Source: Paenibacillus guangzhouensis (GTDB lineage Bacteria; Bacillota; Bacilli; Paenibacillales; Paenibacillaceae). From it: 64,000 bases of DNA. A program made the position numbers and the translations under genes. Below the pieces are notes generated by a model. The model had not been told where the DNA came from. It did no database searches and was given only the letters and a program-made list of their open reading frames with translations. Where the stretch lies: the NCBI RefSeq assembly GCF_009363075.1, contig NZ_CP045293.1, positions 1,550,001 to 1,614,000 of the forward strand, read 5' to 3'. Position 1 is the stretch's first letter. The number at the start of each line of letters is the position of its first letter. Below, one piece after another: positions 45,506 through 56,100 of this stretch.

Positions 45506-46315
45506 ATGAAGGTGTGGGGAATGATGCTGGCTCGCGTGGCTGTTGTAATCGGCCTGTATTTTGCATGGTTTTTTACAGTGACGAGGTTATTTTTCGATTT
45601 TGTATACCCCACAAGCTCGTGGTTTGAACAGAATACGGTTACGGTGATTATTTTGAACGATATGGTAGGCTTGCCGCTTATGCTGCTGGCCTGGAGGTTT
45701 ATATTCAAAGAAAATCTGTTCCGTGCAGCTAAGTTCCGCGTGATGGGCGGCAAGTCGGTCGCGATCGCATTATGGATCGGGCTTGGAGCCGGCTTGTTTA
45801 CCGTCGCGTTCTCCAGGCTTCCCGCCATTGCATCAGACAAGTTCAAGTTTCACGAATTGTTCGATTACCTGAACCGCGCGGAATGGTATGTATTCCTGGT
45901 CTTTCTGATTCTCGGTAACATCTATAAGGAGACGTTATTCAGAGGCATTCTGATGAATGCGTTCAGTCGCGTGTTCCCTGTCTGGATTGCGATCGTGATT
46001 CAGGGTGTGTTGTACGGGGCGTTGTTCTTCTTCGGGGACATTCCGTTGTCGCTGTACGGTTTTCTCGGTGCGGTTATTTTTGCACTCTTGTATGTCTGGT
46101 TGAAATCGATCTGGGCGCCGATTGCCGCGCAAGTCGCATGTCAGGGCAGCCAGTACCTGCTGTGGCACTACGGGCCGGAGACGACGGACGTTACCGTCAT
46201 GTCCATCGTGATGGCTGTGGCAGCAGTGATGATCGCGATTGGCATATTCCTCGCGGTCAAGCATCGTGCTTCCATCTCCGTGCCGTTGTCTTCCGAGGCG
46301 GTGACGCCTTGGTGA
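45506..46315 (+). CDS. CPBP-family membrane protein 2
   Basis: A 269-residue member of the same family as its neighbours, with about eight helices. Motif 1 is altered from EExxxR to KETLFR (YKETLFRG), losing one of the paired glutamates. Motif 2 reads LYGALFFF without His, and motif 3 IWAPIAAQ without His. It is thus the most degenerate of the three. The ATG at 45506 follows AGGAGG by nine bases, 13 bases after the previous stop. Its stop overlaps the start of the third copy. Confidence 0.8.
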   Translation: MKVWGMMLARVAVVIGLYFAWFFTVTRLFFDFVYPTSSWFEQNTVTVIILNDMVGLPLMLLAWRFIFKENLFRAAKFRVMGGKSVAIALWIGLGAGLFTVAFSRLPAIASDKFKFHELFDYLNRAEWYVFLVFLILGNIYKETLFRGILMNAFSRVFPVWIAIVIQGVLYGALFFFGDIPLSLYGFLGAVIFALLYVWLKSIWAPIAAQVACQGSQYLLWHYGPETTDVTVMSIVMAVAAVMIAIGIFLAVKHRASISVPLSSEAVTPW

Positions 46316-47115
46316 AGATATTGCGAATCGCGGGAAATACCGTCAGCTATTTGGTCATTTATGCAGCGATTGTGATGCTTGTCAACCATGCCCTCTACAA
46401 CTGGGTAACCGATCCCGTGCTGAAGGACTGGATCGGGAGCAATTCCGGCATGGTGCTGATCGTATCCAATATCATCGTGCTAGCTGTCTATCTTCCGCTG
46501 CTGCGCTGGCAGAAAATTACGCTGAAGGATCTGGGGTTTGTTCCTGTGCGCGGGGGCTCGTTGCTGCTGTCCGTAGGGACGGGCGTCTGGCTCGGCTTGT
46601 TTATCGCCGCGTTTACCCGTCTTCCGTGGATCCAAGCGACCTTTCCGGCCATTTCGGATCTGGTCGCTTTTGTCGCCGGAGGCAGCCTGATCATTTTCGT
46701 GCTCGGGAGCTTGCTGCTCGGGTCTCTGCTAGAGGAATGGCTCTTCAGAGGCATGTTGTTCTATACCTTGCGTCAACAACTTTCGGCTCTGTGGACGGTT
46801 CTGATCCAAGCCGTATTGTTCGGCGCCGTATTTATGAATGTCACGATTGGCGCATTTGCAGCGCTGGGCGCAATTATATACGGCGTTGTTCGCGCAGGCT
46901 CGCATTCGCTTTGGGGGTCGCTTGCAGCCCATATATGCAGCACCGGCACCTTATATATCATGCTGCAATGGGCGGACGATTGGCAGCCAAATACGCTTGG
47001 ATTATTAGCTCTGGCCGGCGGAGTCGGCATCGCGGCACATGTGCTGCTGTTACTGCTCGGGAGCAGTGGGAGGGCGGTACAAAAAAAGGCCGTCAGCAAT
47101 TCCATTACTAGCTAG
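46312..47115 (+). CDS. CPBP-family membrane protein 3
   Basis: A 267-residue member of the family, about seven or eight helices. Motif 1 is intact (LEEWLFRG), motif 2 reads VLFGAVFM without His, and motif 3 keeps its His (LWGSLAAH). The start is GTG at 46312, overlapping the previous TGA by four bases (GTGA), with a GAGGCGG site upstream, so translation is coupled. It ends 14 bases before the PKS/NRPS start. Divergence among the three copies is high, so the duplication is old. Confidence 0.8.
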   Translation: MKILRIAGNTVSYLVIYAAIVMLVNHALYNWVTDPVLKDWIGSNSGMVLIVSNIIVLAVYLPLLRWQKITLKDLGFVPVRGGSLLLSVGTGVWLGLFIAAFTRLPWIQATFPAISDLVAFVAGGSLIIFVLGSLLLGSLLEEWLFRGMLFYTLRQQLSALWTVLIQAVLFGAVFMNVTIGAFAALGAIIYGVVRAGSHSLWGSLAAHICSTGTLYIMLQWADDWQPNTLGLLALAGGVGIAAHVLLLLLGSSGRAVQKKAVSNSITS

Positions 47116-47129
47116 GAGGGTTGGGTGCC

Positions 47130-50100
47130 ATGTTTCAACTGGATTTGCTGGATACCAATAAAGATACATCCGGACGGAAGGGGCGGAGCGCGGGTTCCGT
47201 ATCGAATATTTCCCTTAAGGATATTGCGATTGTCGGGATATCCGCCAAGCTGCCGCGCGCGGAATCGCATGAAGCCTTTTGGGAATTGGTCCGGAGCGGC
47301 AAGGACCTGGTAAGCGGATTTCCGGATGCCCGCAAGGAAGAGCTGAAGCCGTATTTACGCCGCATGGAGGCACAATACGGCTCCGTTTCCTTTTTTGACG
47401 GGGCGTATATGGAAGATATTTCAAGTTTTGACTATTCTTTTTTCGGGATTTCACCCAAGGAAGCCTCGCTGATGAGTCCGGCGCAACGCCTGTTCCTGCA
47501 GACGGCTTGGGGTGCACTTGAGAATGCCGGCTACGGCGGAGATGCGCTGCATGGTTCGCGCACCGGCGTCTTTATCGGCTATAACGGGGACGCGCTGCAT
47601 GATTACAAGCGAATCATTGAAGCGCTGGATCCGGACGTCTTGTCTATGGCGGCGCCCGGCAATCTGAGCTCGATCATACCGAGCCGGATTTCGTATTTGC
47701 TGAATTTGCGTGGACCGGCGATCAGTGTGGACACCGCCTGCTCCTCCTCGCTTGTAGCGGTCCATCTGGCATGCCAATCGATCCGCAGCGGCGAATGTGA
47801 GGCGGCGATTGCCGGTAGCGTCAAAATAAACGTGCTACCGCTGGATACCGGCATTCGGCTTGGCATCGAGTCAAGCGACAACCGGGCCAGAACGTTCGAT
47901 GACTCGGCGGACGGAACGGGAATCGGCGAAGGCGTGGTTGCACTGCTGCTCAAGCCGCTGTCCCGCGCGCAAGCGGACTGCGATGAGATTTATGCGGTCA
48001 TCAAAGGCAGCGCGGTGAACCAGGATGGCAGTTCGGTCGGCATTACCGCTCCGAACGCCCTTGCCCAGGAGGATGTCATTGCGCGCGCCTGGCAGGATGC
48101 GGACATTGATCCCGAAACGGTGACGTATATGGAAGCGCACGGTACCGGAACCTCGCTGGGCGACCCGATCGAGATCGACGGACTGACGCGTGCCTTTCGG
48201 CGATATACCGACAAACGGCAATTTTGCGCCATTGGCTCACTAAAGACAAATATCGGACATCTCGATCATGCCGCCGGTATTGCAGGGCTGCTCAAGGCGA
48301 TCCTGTCGCTCGTTCACAAACAGCTTCCGCCTACGCTTCATTACCGCGTACCGAACCGCAACATCCCATTTGTGGATTCGCCTGTTTATGTGAATGACGA
48401 ATTAACGCCGTGGGAGACGGATGGCGAGGCAAGAAGATGCGGAGTCAGCGCGTTCGGCATGAGCGGCACCAATTGCCATGTTGTGCTGGAGGAGGCTCCT
48501 GCCAGGGTGCCGTCGAGTCTTTCGGATAGAACGGAGCTGTTCTGCTTGTCCGCGCATAGCATGACGGCGTTAGAACGGCTCGTGCTGCTGATGCGGGATT
48601 GGGTTCAGCGGTATCAAGGCGATGTGAGCCGGAGCTTGGCCGACCTTTGTTACACCCTGGCCGTCGGCAGGGGAGCCCATCGATATCGCTTAGCGATTGC
48701 GGCTAGCAGCTGGGAAGAGCTTCTACTCACCTTGCATGCCGCAGCCGACAGCGGTCTTACTAGCCTTGTGCTGCCTCATGTTCGCTTCGGGACGGCCGAT
48801 CTGGCTGCGACAGGGCAGATGGAGCAGCAGTCCGTTCCACACGAGTGGGGAATGGACACACTGGAGCTGAGGCAACGTTACGTGGACGGTTACGAGATTG
48901 ATTGGCAGGCAGTCTATGGGGGACAACGCCGCCATCGCCTGCCGCTTCCGACGTATCCGTTCGACTCTCAACGCTGTTGGGTGGTAGAAGACCGTGCTGA
49001 AGCGGCGATTCATACACAACTTGGAGTTTGGGGTGGGTATTCGCTTGCTAGGGATATTCCCGAGACACTTCGACAAGAAATGAATGAGACGTTTGCTAGA
49101 TGGCAAGCGGAGCTGGAGCGGAGCGGCGGGATGACGAGTCAGCGCCCTCATAGCGTTGCGTTAACAGGTGAGCGTTCAGGACTCGCATGGGAGCAACAGG
49201 TCGCAGATGTCTGGGGAGCAATGCTCGGATATGACGAATTGCCTGTGAATGCCGGTTATTATGAGCTAGGCGGCGATTCCATAATTGCGCTCAAAATCGT
49301 GAACCAGCTCAGCGAGCTTGCGGGCATCCGCATTCAGGTAGCGGATTTGCTGGGGCACGCGGATTTGCTTTCGTTCACAACTCTCATTGAGAGGCGGCTT
49401 AGGGAGAACGGTGTGGCGACCGCACATAGAACAAATGTTGGGAACGGCGGATATGACAGACAAGCAAAAACCAGTGGATATGGTAGATCTGGAGAAAATG
49501 ACGGGGATGTCGGGGCGTTGAGCGGCCAAGGGTCCGAATCATTGTCCGGCCATCGACTGGAGCCGATTCCAAAAGCGGCACCGCAAGAGCACTATCCTGT
49601 CTCATCGCCGCAGAAACGCATGTATTTGCAACAGCAGGCGATGCCGAATGATCGCAGCTATAATTTGCCCGAAATGCTGCACCTGGACGGGGCAGTGGAT
49701 GTTGACCGGCTGGAGGCAGCCCTACAAGCTATTGTCTTGCGTCACGAGACGCTTCGAACCACCTTCCACGTCATTGACGGCGAGATCAGGCAGCGCATTC
49801 ATGCTGACATTCCTTTCCGCCTGATACGCATGGAGGCCGATGAAGCAGATGCGGATGGCATATTGCATAGCTTGTTCCAACCGTTCAGGCTCGATACGGC
49901 GCCGCTGCTTCGCGCAGCTCTGCTTACGCTGGGACCGGAGCGCCATGTGCTGTTTCTGGATATGCATCATATTGCATCCGACGGCATGTCGGCAGGTATT
50001 CTTTTATCCGACTTGATGTCTTTATATCAAGGCAGATCATTGCCGCAGCTGCCTCTGCAATACAAAGATTATGCAGTATGGCAGGAGAGCAGGCCGCTCT

Positions 50101-53100
50101 CCGGGAAGGCTGAACGGTATTGGCGTGAGCAATGCCAGGGAGACTGGCCGACGCTTGCGCTCCCGACCGATGCTCCGCGTCCCCCCGTCATAACCCATCG
50201 CGGCGAGACGTTCGACGTATTCGTCGATGCGGGGTTGACCGCCGCAGTGCATAGCTGCGCGGCCGAATCGGGCGCGACGCCGTTTATGGTACTGCTATCA
50301 GCGTATTACGCATTCCTTGCCCATTATACGGGAGCGGAGGACATTGTCGTCGGCACGCCGATTGCGGGACGGAACAGGCGCGAGCTCGAAGCCATCGCGG
50401 GCATGTTCACCGGCACGTTGGCGCTGCGCGCTTATCCGCGCGCCGATAAGCCGTTCAGAACCTTTTTATCTGAAGTCAAAGAGATCGCGACTGGGGCTTA
50501 CGCCCACGCTGATTATCCATTCGAGGAAATCGCGCAATGGGTGGACAGAAGAGATGCCAGCCGGAATCCCTTGTTTGATACCATGTTCATCATGCAAAAC
50601 CTAGGTATCCCAAACGCTTCGTCCGAGGGGTTGTCGTATCGCCATCAGCGCTTTGATCATGGCACGGCCAAATACGATTTGATGATTCAGGCGGTGGAGC
50701 ATGGTCCTGAATTGCGGCTTGTCGTGGAATATAATGCCGATTTGTTTCACCGTGCAACAGCTGAGCGGTTCATACGGCATTATGTGCAGCTGTTGCGCAG
50801 CGTGACACATCACCCTGAACTCTCGCTCGGTGAAGCAGAGATGCTGTCGGAGGAGGAGCGCGAACAACTGCTAACGCTGGGGAGGCGTGAAGCGGACTTT
50901 CCGCCGCCGCGCTGTCTGCATGTTTGCTTCAAGGAACAGGCGGTGGTTGTTCCCGACCTGCCAGCCGTATCTTGCGGCGGTGAATCCATGACCTATCAGG
51001 AGCTGGATCGGCGTACCGATGCGCTGGCGCGATCCTTGCGCGCCAAAGGTGTGGGAAGCGGCAGCGTCGTCGGCATCATGGCAGAACGTTCCATCCCCAT
51101 GCTGACAGCGATGCTCGCTGTGATGAAAGCCGGAGGCGCCTATATGCCTGTAGATCCGCATTATCCTGGCGAACGCATCCGCTATATGCTGGAGGACAGC
51201 GGTGCGGAACTAATATTCGCGGACAGCCCGCGTGCCGGAGTTCAGCACGGTGTTCCGGCCACCCTACAGGTACTGGACATAGCGGATGAGACATTGTTCT
51301 CTGGTGGAGACGATGCCCACGAAGCATGGACGCAGGACGCAGACGATCCGATGTATGTCATTTATACCTCTGGTTCTACGGGTCATCCGAAGGGCGTCAT
51401 GGTGCCGCACCGCAGCTTTTACAACTTTGGTCAATCGCTCAGAATGTTCTTCGACGGGAACTACGGGGAGAGAGACAGATGCCTCAGCCTAACCAATATC
51501 TCGTTTGACGTCAGCGTAGCCGAACTATTTATGCCGCTGATGTTCGGCGCTTGCACGGTGCTTTATTCAGAGCCGAAATTGCTTGATCCGCGGCGAATTG
51601 CCGAGGTGATCGTGAAAGAGCAGATTACATTCGCTTATTTGCCGCCGTCTTTGCTGAGAGAGGTTGCGCGGCTGCTGGAGCAATCAGCATGCGCGATAGC
51701 GTTAGACAAAATGCTTGTTGGGGTAGAACCGATTAAAGACGAAACCTTGGAGCTGTATACGAAACTTAATCCCGAGATTCGGATTGTAAACGGCTACGGA
51801 CCGACAGAGGCGACCGTGTGCTCCAATATGTACGTATACAAGCCGGGCGATTATCACGGCGGTTATGTACCGATTGGCGGGCCGATGCACAATGTCGAAA
51901 TATATATTTTCGGTTATGGCGGCCAGCTTGCGCCTATCAATACAGCCGGGGAGCTGTATATTGCCGGCAGCGGCCTTGCCGATGGTTATGTGAACAATCC
52001 GGCTATGACGGCCGAGCGTTTTCTGCCGCATCCGTACCGGGAGGGCTGCTTCATGTACCGCACCGGCGATATTGCAAAGTGGCTGTCAGACGGCAACGCG
52101 ATGTATGTGGATCGGGCCGACCAACAGGTGAAGATCCGAGGCGTCCGAATAGAAATGAACGAAGTTCGTTCGCAATTGATTGCTCTCCCCGAGGTAGAGG
52201 ATGCGGTTGTGGTCGTTCGAGAGCAAGCAAGCGGAGACAAAGAGCTGTGTGCGTATGTGGTCGCTTCGGAGCATCTCCCTTCAGGGGAATGGCGAAGAAG
52301 GCTGAAGGACAAGCTGCCCGAGGCGATGATTCCGAGCTATATTGGGACGATTGACGCGATACCTCTGACGCCGAACGGAAAAGTGGATCGGTGCGCCTTG
52401 CCGGAGCCGGAATTCGGGCTTCGATCACAGGGAGAGGCGGATCAGCCGCGAGATGGGATGGAAGAGCGCGTCGCCGCCATTTGGAAGGAAGTGCTCGGCG
52501 ATTCGGCTGCGCCAATCGGCATTCACGACGACTTCTTTGAGGTCGGGGGCCACTCTTTGAAGGCTGCAGTGCTGGCGGGTAAGCTGCAGCAGGCGACAGG
52601 CGCCTTGGTTCCGCTCAGCCTCATATTCGAGCTTACCACCATTGCGGAAATATCGGCTTGGTTGAAGGAGCGGGACGGAACTGCGGTGGTCGAGCCAATC
52701 CCGAGAGCGGAGCGCCGCGCGTGGTATCCGATGTCGCGCGCACAGCGCCGTCAATATATGATGCAGATGCTGGCCGGAGAAGCCACCATGTATCATGTGC
52801 CGTTCGCTCTCCGTGTGCAGGGCAGGCTGGATGCAACGCGGCTGGAAGACGCGTTCACGGCGCTGATCGAACGCCACGAGAGCTTGCGTACGACCTTCCA
52901 TATGACAAAGGACGAGTTCAGGCAAAGGGTTCATCCGCCGTACGCATTTAAGCTGGAGGCACTGGATCGCGGAGCGTTGACCGGAGCAGAAGCGTTGCGG
53001 GGAGGATTGCCGGACGGCACCGAGGTGACGAGGCTGATGGAAGTCTTTCAGCGTCCACTCCAACTAGACAAATTGCCGCTGCTGCGAGCGGGACTGCTGC

Positions 53101-56100
53101 GGTTTAATGAGGAAGAACATCTGCTGCTGCTGGATGTTCATCACATCATTACGGATGGCGTCTCGTCTGGCTTGCTGGTGAATGAGCTGTCGCAGCTGTA
53201 TGCCGGACAGACGCTGCCTGAGCTGCGCGTGCAATATAGCGATTATGCTGTGTGGCAGGAAGCTGAATTTGCAAATGCCGCTTATGCGGAGCATGAGCGA
53301 TACTGGATGGAAATTTTCGATGGCAAGCTTCCCGTGCTGGAGTTGCCAACGGATCGGCCGCGGCCGTCTCTTCCGAGTTATCAAGGCCGACGTCATTCAT
53401 TCCGATTGGATGCACGGACGACGGCGGAGGCAAGGCAGCTGGCGAGAGAAGTGAAGACGACGTTGTATACGGTGCTGTTGGGCGCTTTTGCCGCGATGCT
53501 CGCCAAATACAGCGGGCAGGCCGAAGTCATTGTGGGAACCCCCGCCGCAGGCCGGGAGCATGCTGATACGCATGGCCTGATCGGGATGTTCGTCAACACG
53601 CTGGCGCTGCGGACAAGACCGGCAAGGGACAAGAAGGTACGCACCTATCTGATGGAGCTGCATCATCATGTCGTAGAGGCGCTTTCGCGTCAGACGTATC
53701 CTTTCGAGGACTTGGTTGAAGGGCTGAAGGCCGATGCGGACAGAAGTCGGAATCCATTGTTTGACGTGATGTTTGTGCTGCAAAATATGGACCGGACCGT
53801 GATGGAAGCGGAAGGTGTCGTCTTTGGCGAATTGCCGTTCGAGGCGGGAACTAGCAAGTTCGACCTGACGTTGGAAGCGGTGGATCGAGAAGCGGAAATC
53901 GAGCTTCAACTGGAGTACGCAACGGATTTGTTTCATGATGAAACAGCGCGACGCATGGCGGAGAGTTATACCATACTCGTGCGGGACATGTGCAGATCGC
54001 AGGATCGCATGGTCGGCGACCTTGAGCTAATGGGGGATCGCGAGCGGGAGCAATTGCTGGCTCTGTTGACCGGAAGAAGGATGCCTGAACAGGCCGTGAG
54101 TAGAGAGGGGAGCAATCGTTGGATGGATATTCGAGCTGAGAAGGGCATCACGGAATGGCAAGGAAACGCGGTGGCGGCTTCCACGCAAGCAACGGCAGAA
54201 TGGTCAGGGTTTGTGCAAGAAATGGAGCGCCAGGCGGCACGCACGCCAGACGCGGTGGCCATTCAATTCGGCGCGGAGATGATGACGTACGCCGAATTGA
54301 ACGAACGGGCGAATCGTCTTGCTCATTCCTTGCGAGGGAAGGGCGTAGGGGCCGAGCGCATTGTCGCGCTGATGGCGTCCCGCAGCCCGCTGCTGCTTGT
54401 CGGTATTTTGGGTGTTCTGAAGGCCGGTGGTGCATATGTCGCCATTGATCCCGCGTACCCGAAAGAACGGATCGACTGGATGCTTGAGGATTGTGGCGAA
54501 GCACTTTTGCTGACGGAAAAAGCATTTGCTGGGGTCGTAACGAGAGCCGTTACCGAGTGGCATTTGGATGATCCAGACCTGTATGCGGCCGATAGAGGCA
54601 ATCCGGAGTTGATCCACAAGCCGGACCATTTGGCATATGTGCTGTATACGTCGGGATCGACTGGGCGTCCCAAAGGTGTGATGATTGAGCATCGCGGGTT
54701 AATGCACTTCATCGGGGGCTTCCGCAACCGGATTCCGTTTGAGAAGGGCCAGAGTATCTTGGCGATGGCATCAGCTTCCTTCGATATTTTTGTCGTTGAA
54801 AGTCTGCTTCCGCTCACGCTGGGTATGCGCATTGTACTCGCCACCGAAGAGGAGCGGAGCGACGCCGCCTTGCTGCAAGGCTTGATTCATGCGCATGATG
54901 TCGATGTGCTGCAAATCACGCCATCGCGCTTCAAATGGTGGATGAATCAACGGGGCGACACGGACGGTCTGCAGAAGCTGCGCATCGTGATGATCGGGGC
55001 GGAGCCGCTGACAGGCGATGTGCTCGGCAGGTTGCGCGCTGCTACCGGAGCTAGATTGTTTAATCTGTACGGTCCGACGGAGACGACGGTATGGACCTCC
55101 ATCCGGGAAGTCACCGAAGGCGAGGAGATTTCAATCGGCACGCCGATCGAAGGTTCCATGATGATGGTGCTTGATGAAGGATTGAAGCTGCAGCCTACAG
55201 GCGTCACGGGCGAAATATGTATCGGCGGACCTGGTGTTGGGCGTGGATACCTCAGCCATCCCGAGTGGGATGTCGCCTTTGTGCCGAATCCTTATGTACC
55301 GGGTGAACGCATGTATCGCACGGGCGACCTTGGGCGCAGGCTTGAGAATGGGGAGTTTGCCTATGCAGGCCGCCGTGATTTCCAAGTGAAAATCAGGGGA
55401 CATCGAATTGAAATCGGTGAAATTGAGCAGTTGCTGCTTCGTCATGAGCAGGTGAAAGAAACGGTCGTCACCGCGTTGCAGGAAGAGGATGAGGAATATG
55501 CGCTTTGTGCGTATGTCGTCATGCAGAACGCAGTTGCAGCGGATGCGGAGACGGACGGGGACACGCCATCCAGCCGGATGACAGTCCAATTACGCGATTA
55601 TCTCGCGGACAAGCTGCCTTCTTATATGGTTCCGGCCTATATGGTCGTTCTAGATGGGATTCCGCTTACGCCAACGGGCAAAATTGATCGAAGGGCACTG
55701 CCGAAGCCGGGACCGAACAACACAGGCAGACGCGAGCTTGTTCCGCTCTCGACGGATACCGAGCGCAAGTTGGCCGAGATCTGGAAGGAACTGCTCGGTA
55801 CGGACGCGATCAGCGCGAAGGACAGCTTTTTCGAGGTGGGCGGCCATTCCCTGAAGGCAGCAGGCATGGTCAGCCGCATTGCAGAACGATTGGGCATTCA
55901 ACTGCCGCTGCGAGATATATTTATGAATCCTACGCTTGAAGGTTTAGCGGCCCATCTGGACTCTAGCGGTACGGTAGCAGTCGCGCGGATTCCAAAGCAG
56001 CCAGAGCGCGAGCGTTATCCGATGTCGAGGGCGCAGCGCCGCCAATTCATGATGGAGCTGATCTCGGGCGGGGCGACGATGTACCATGTGCCTTTCGCCG

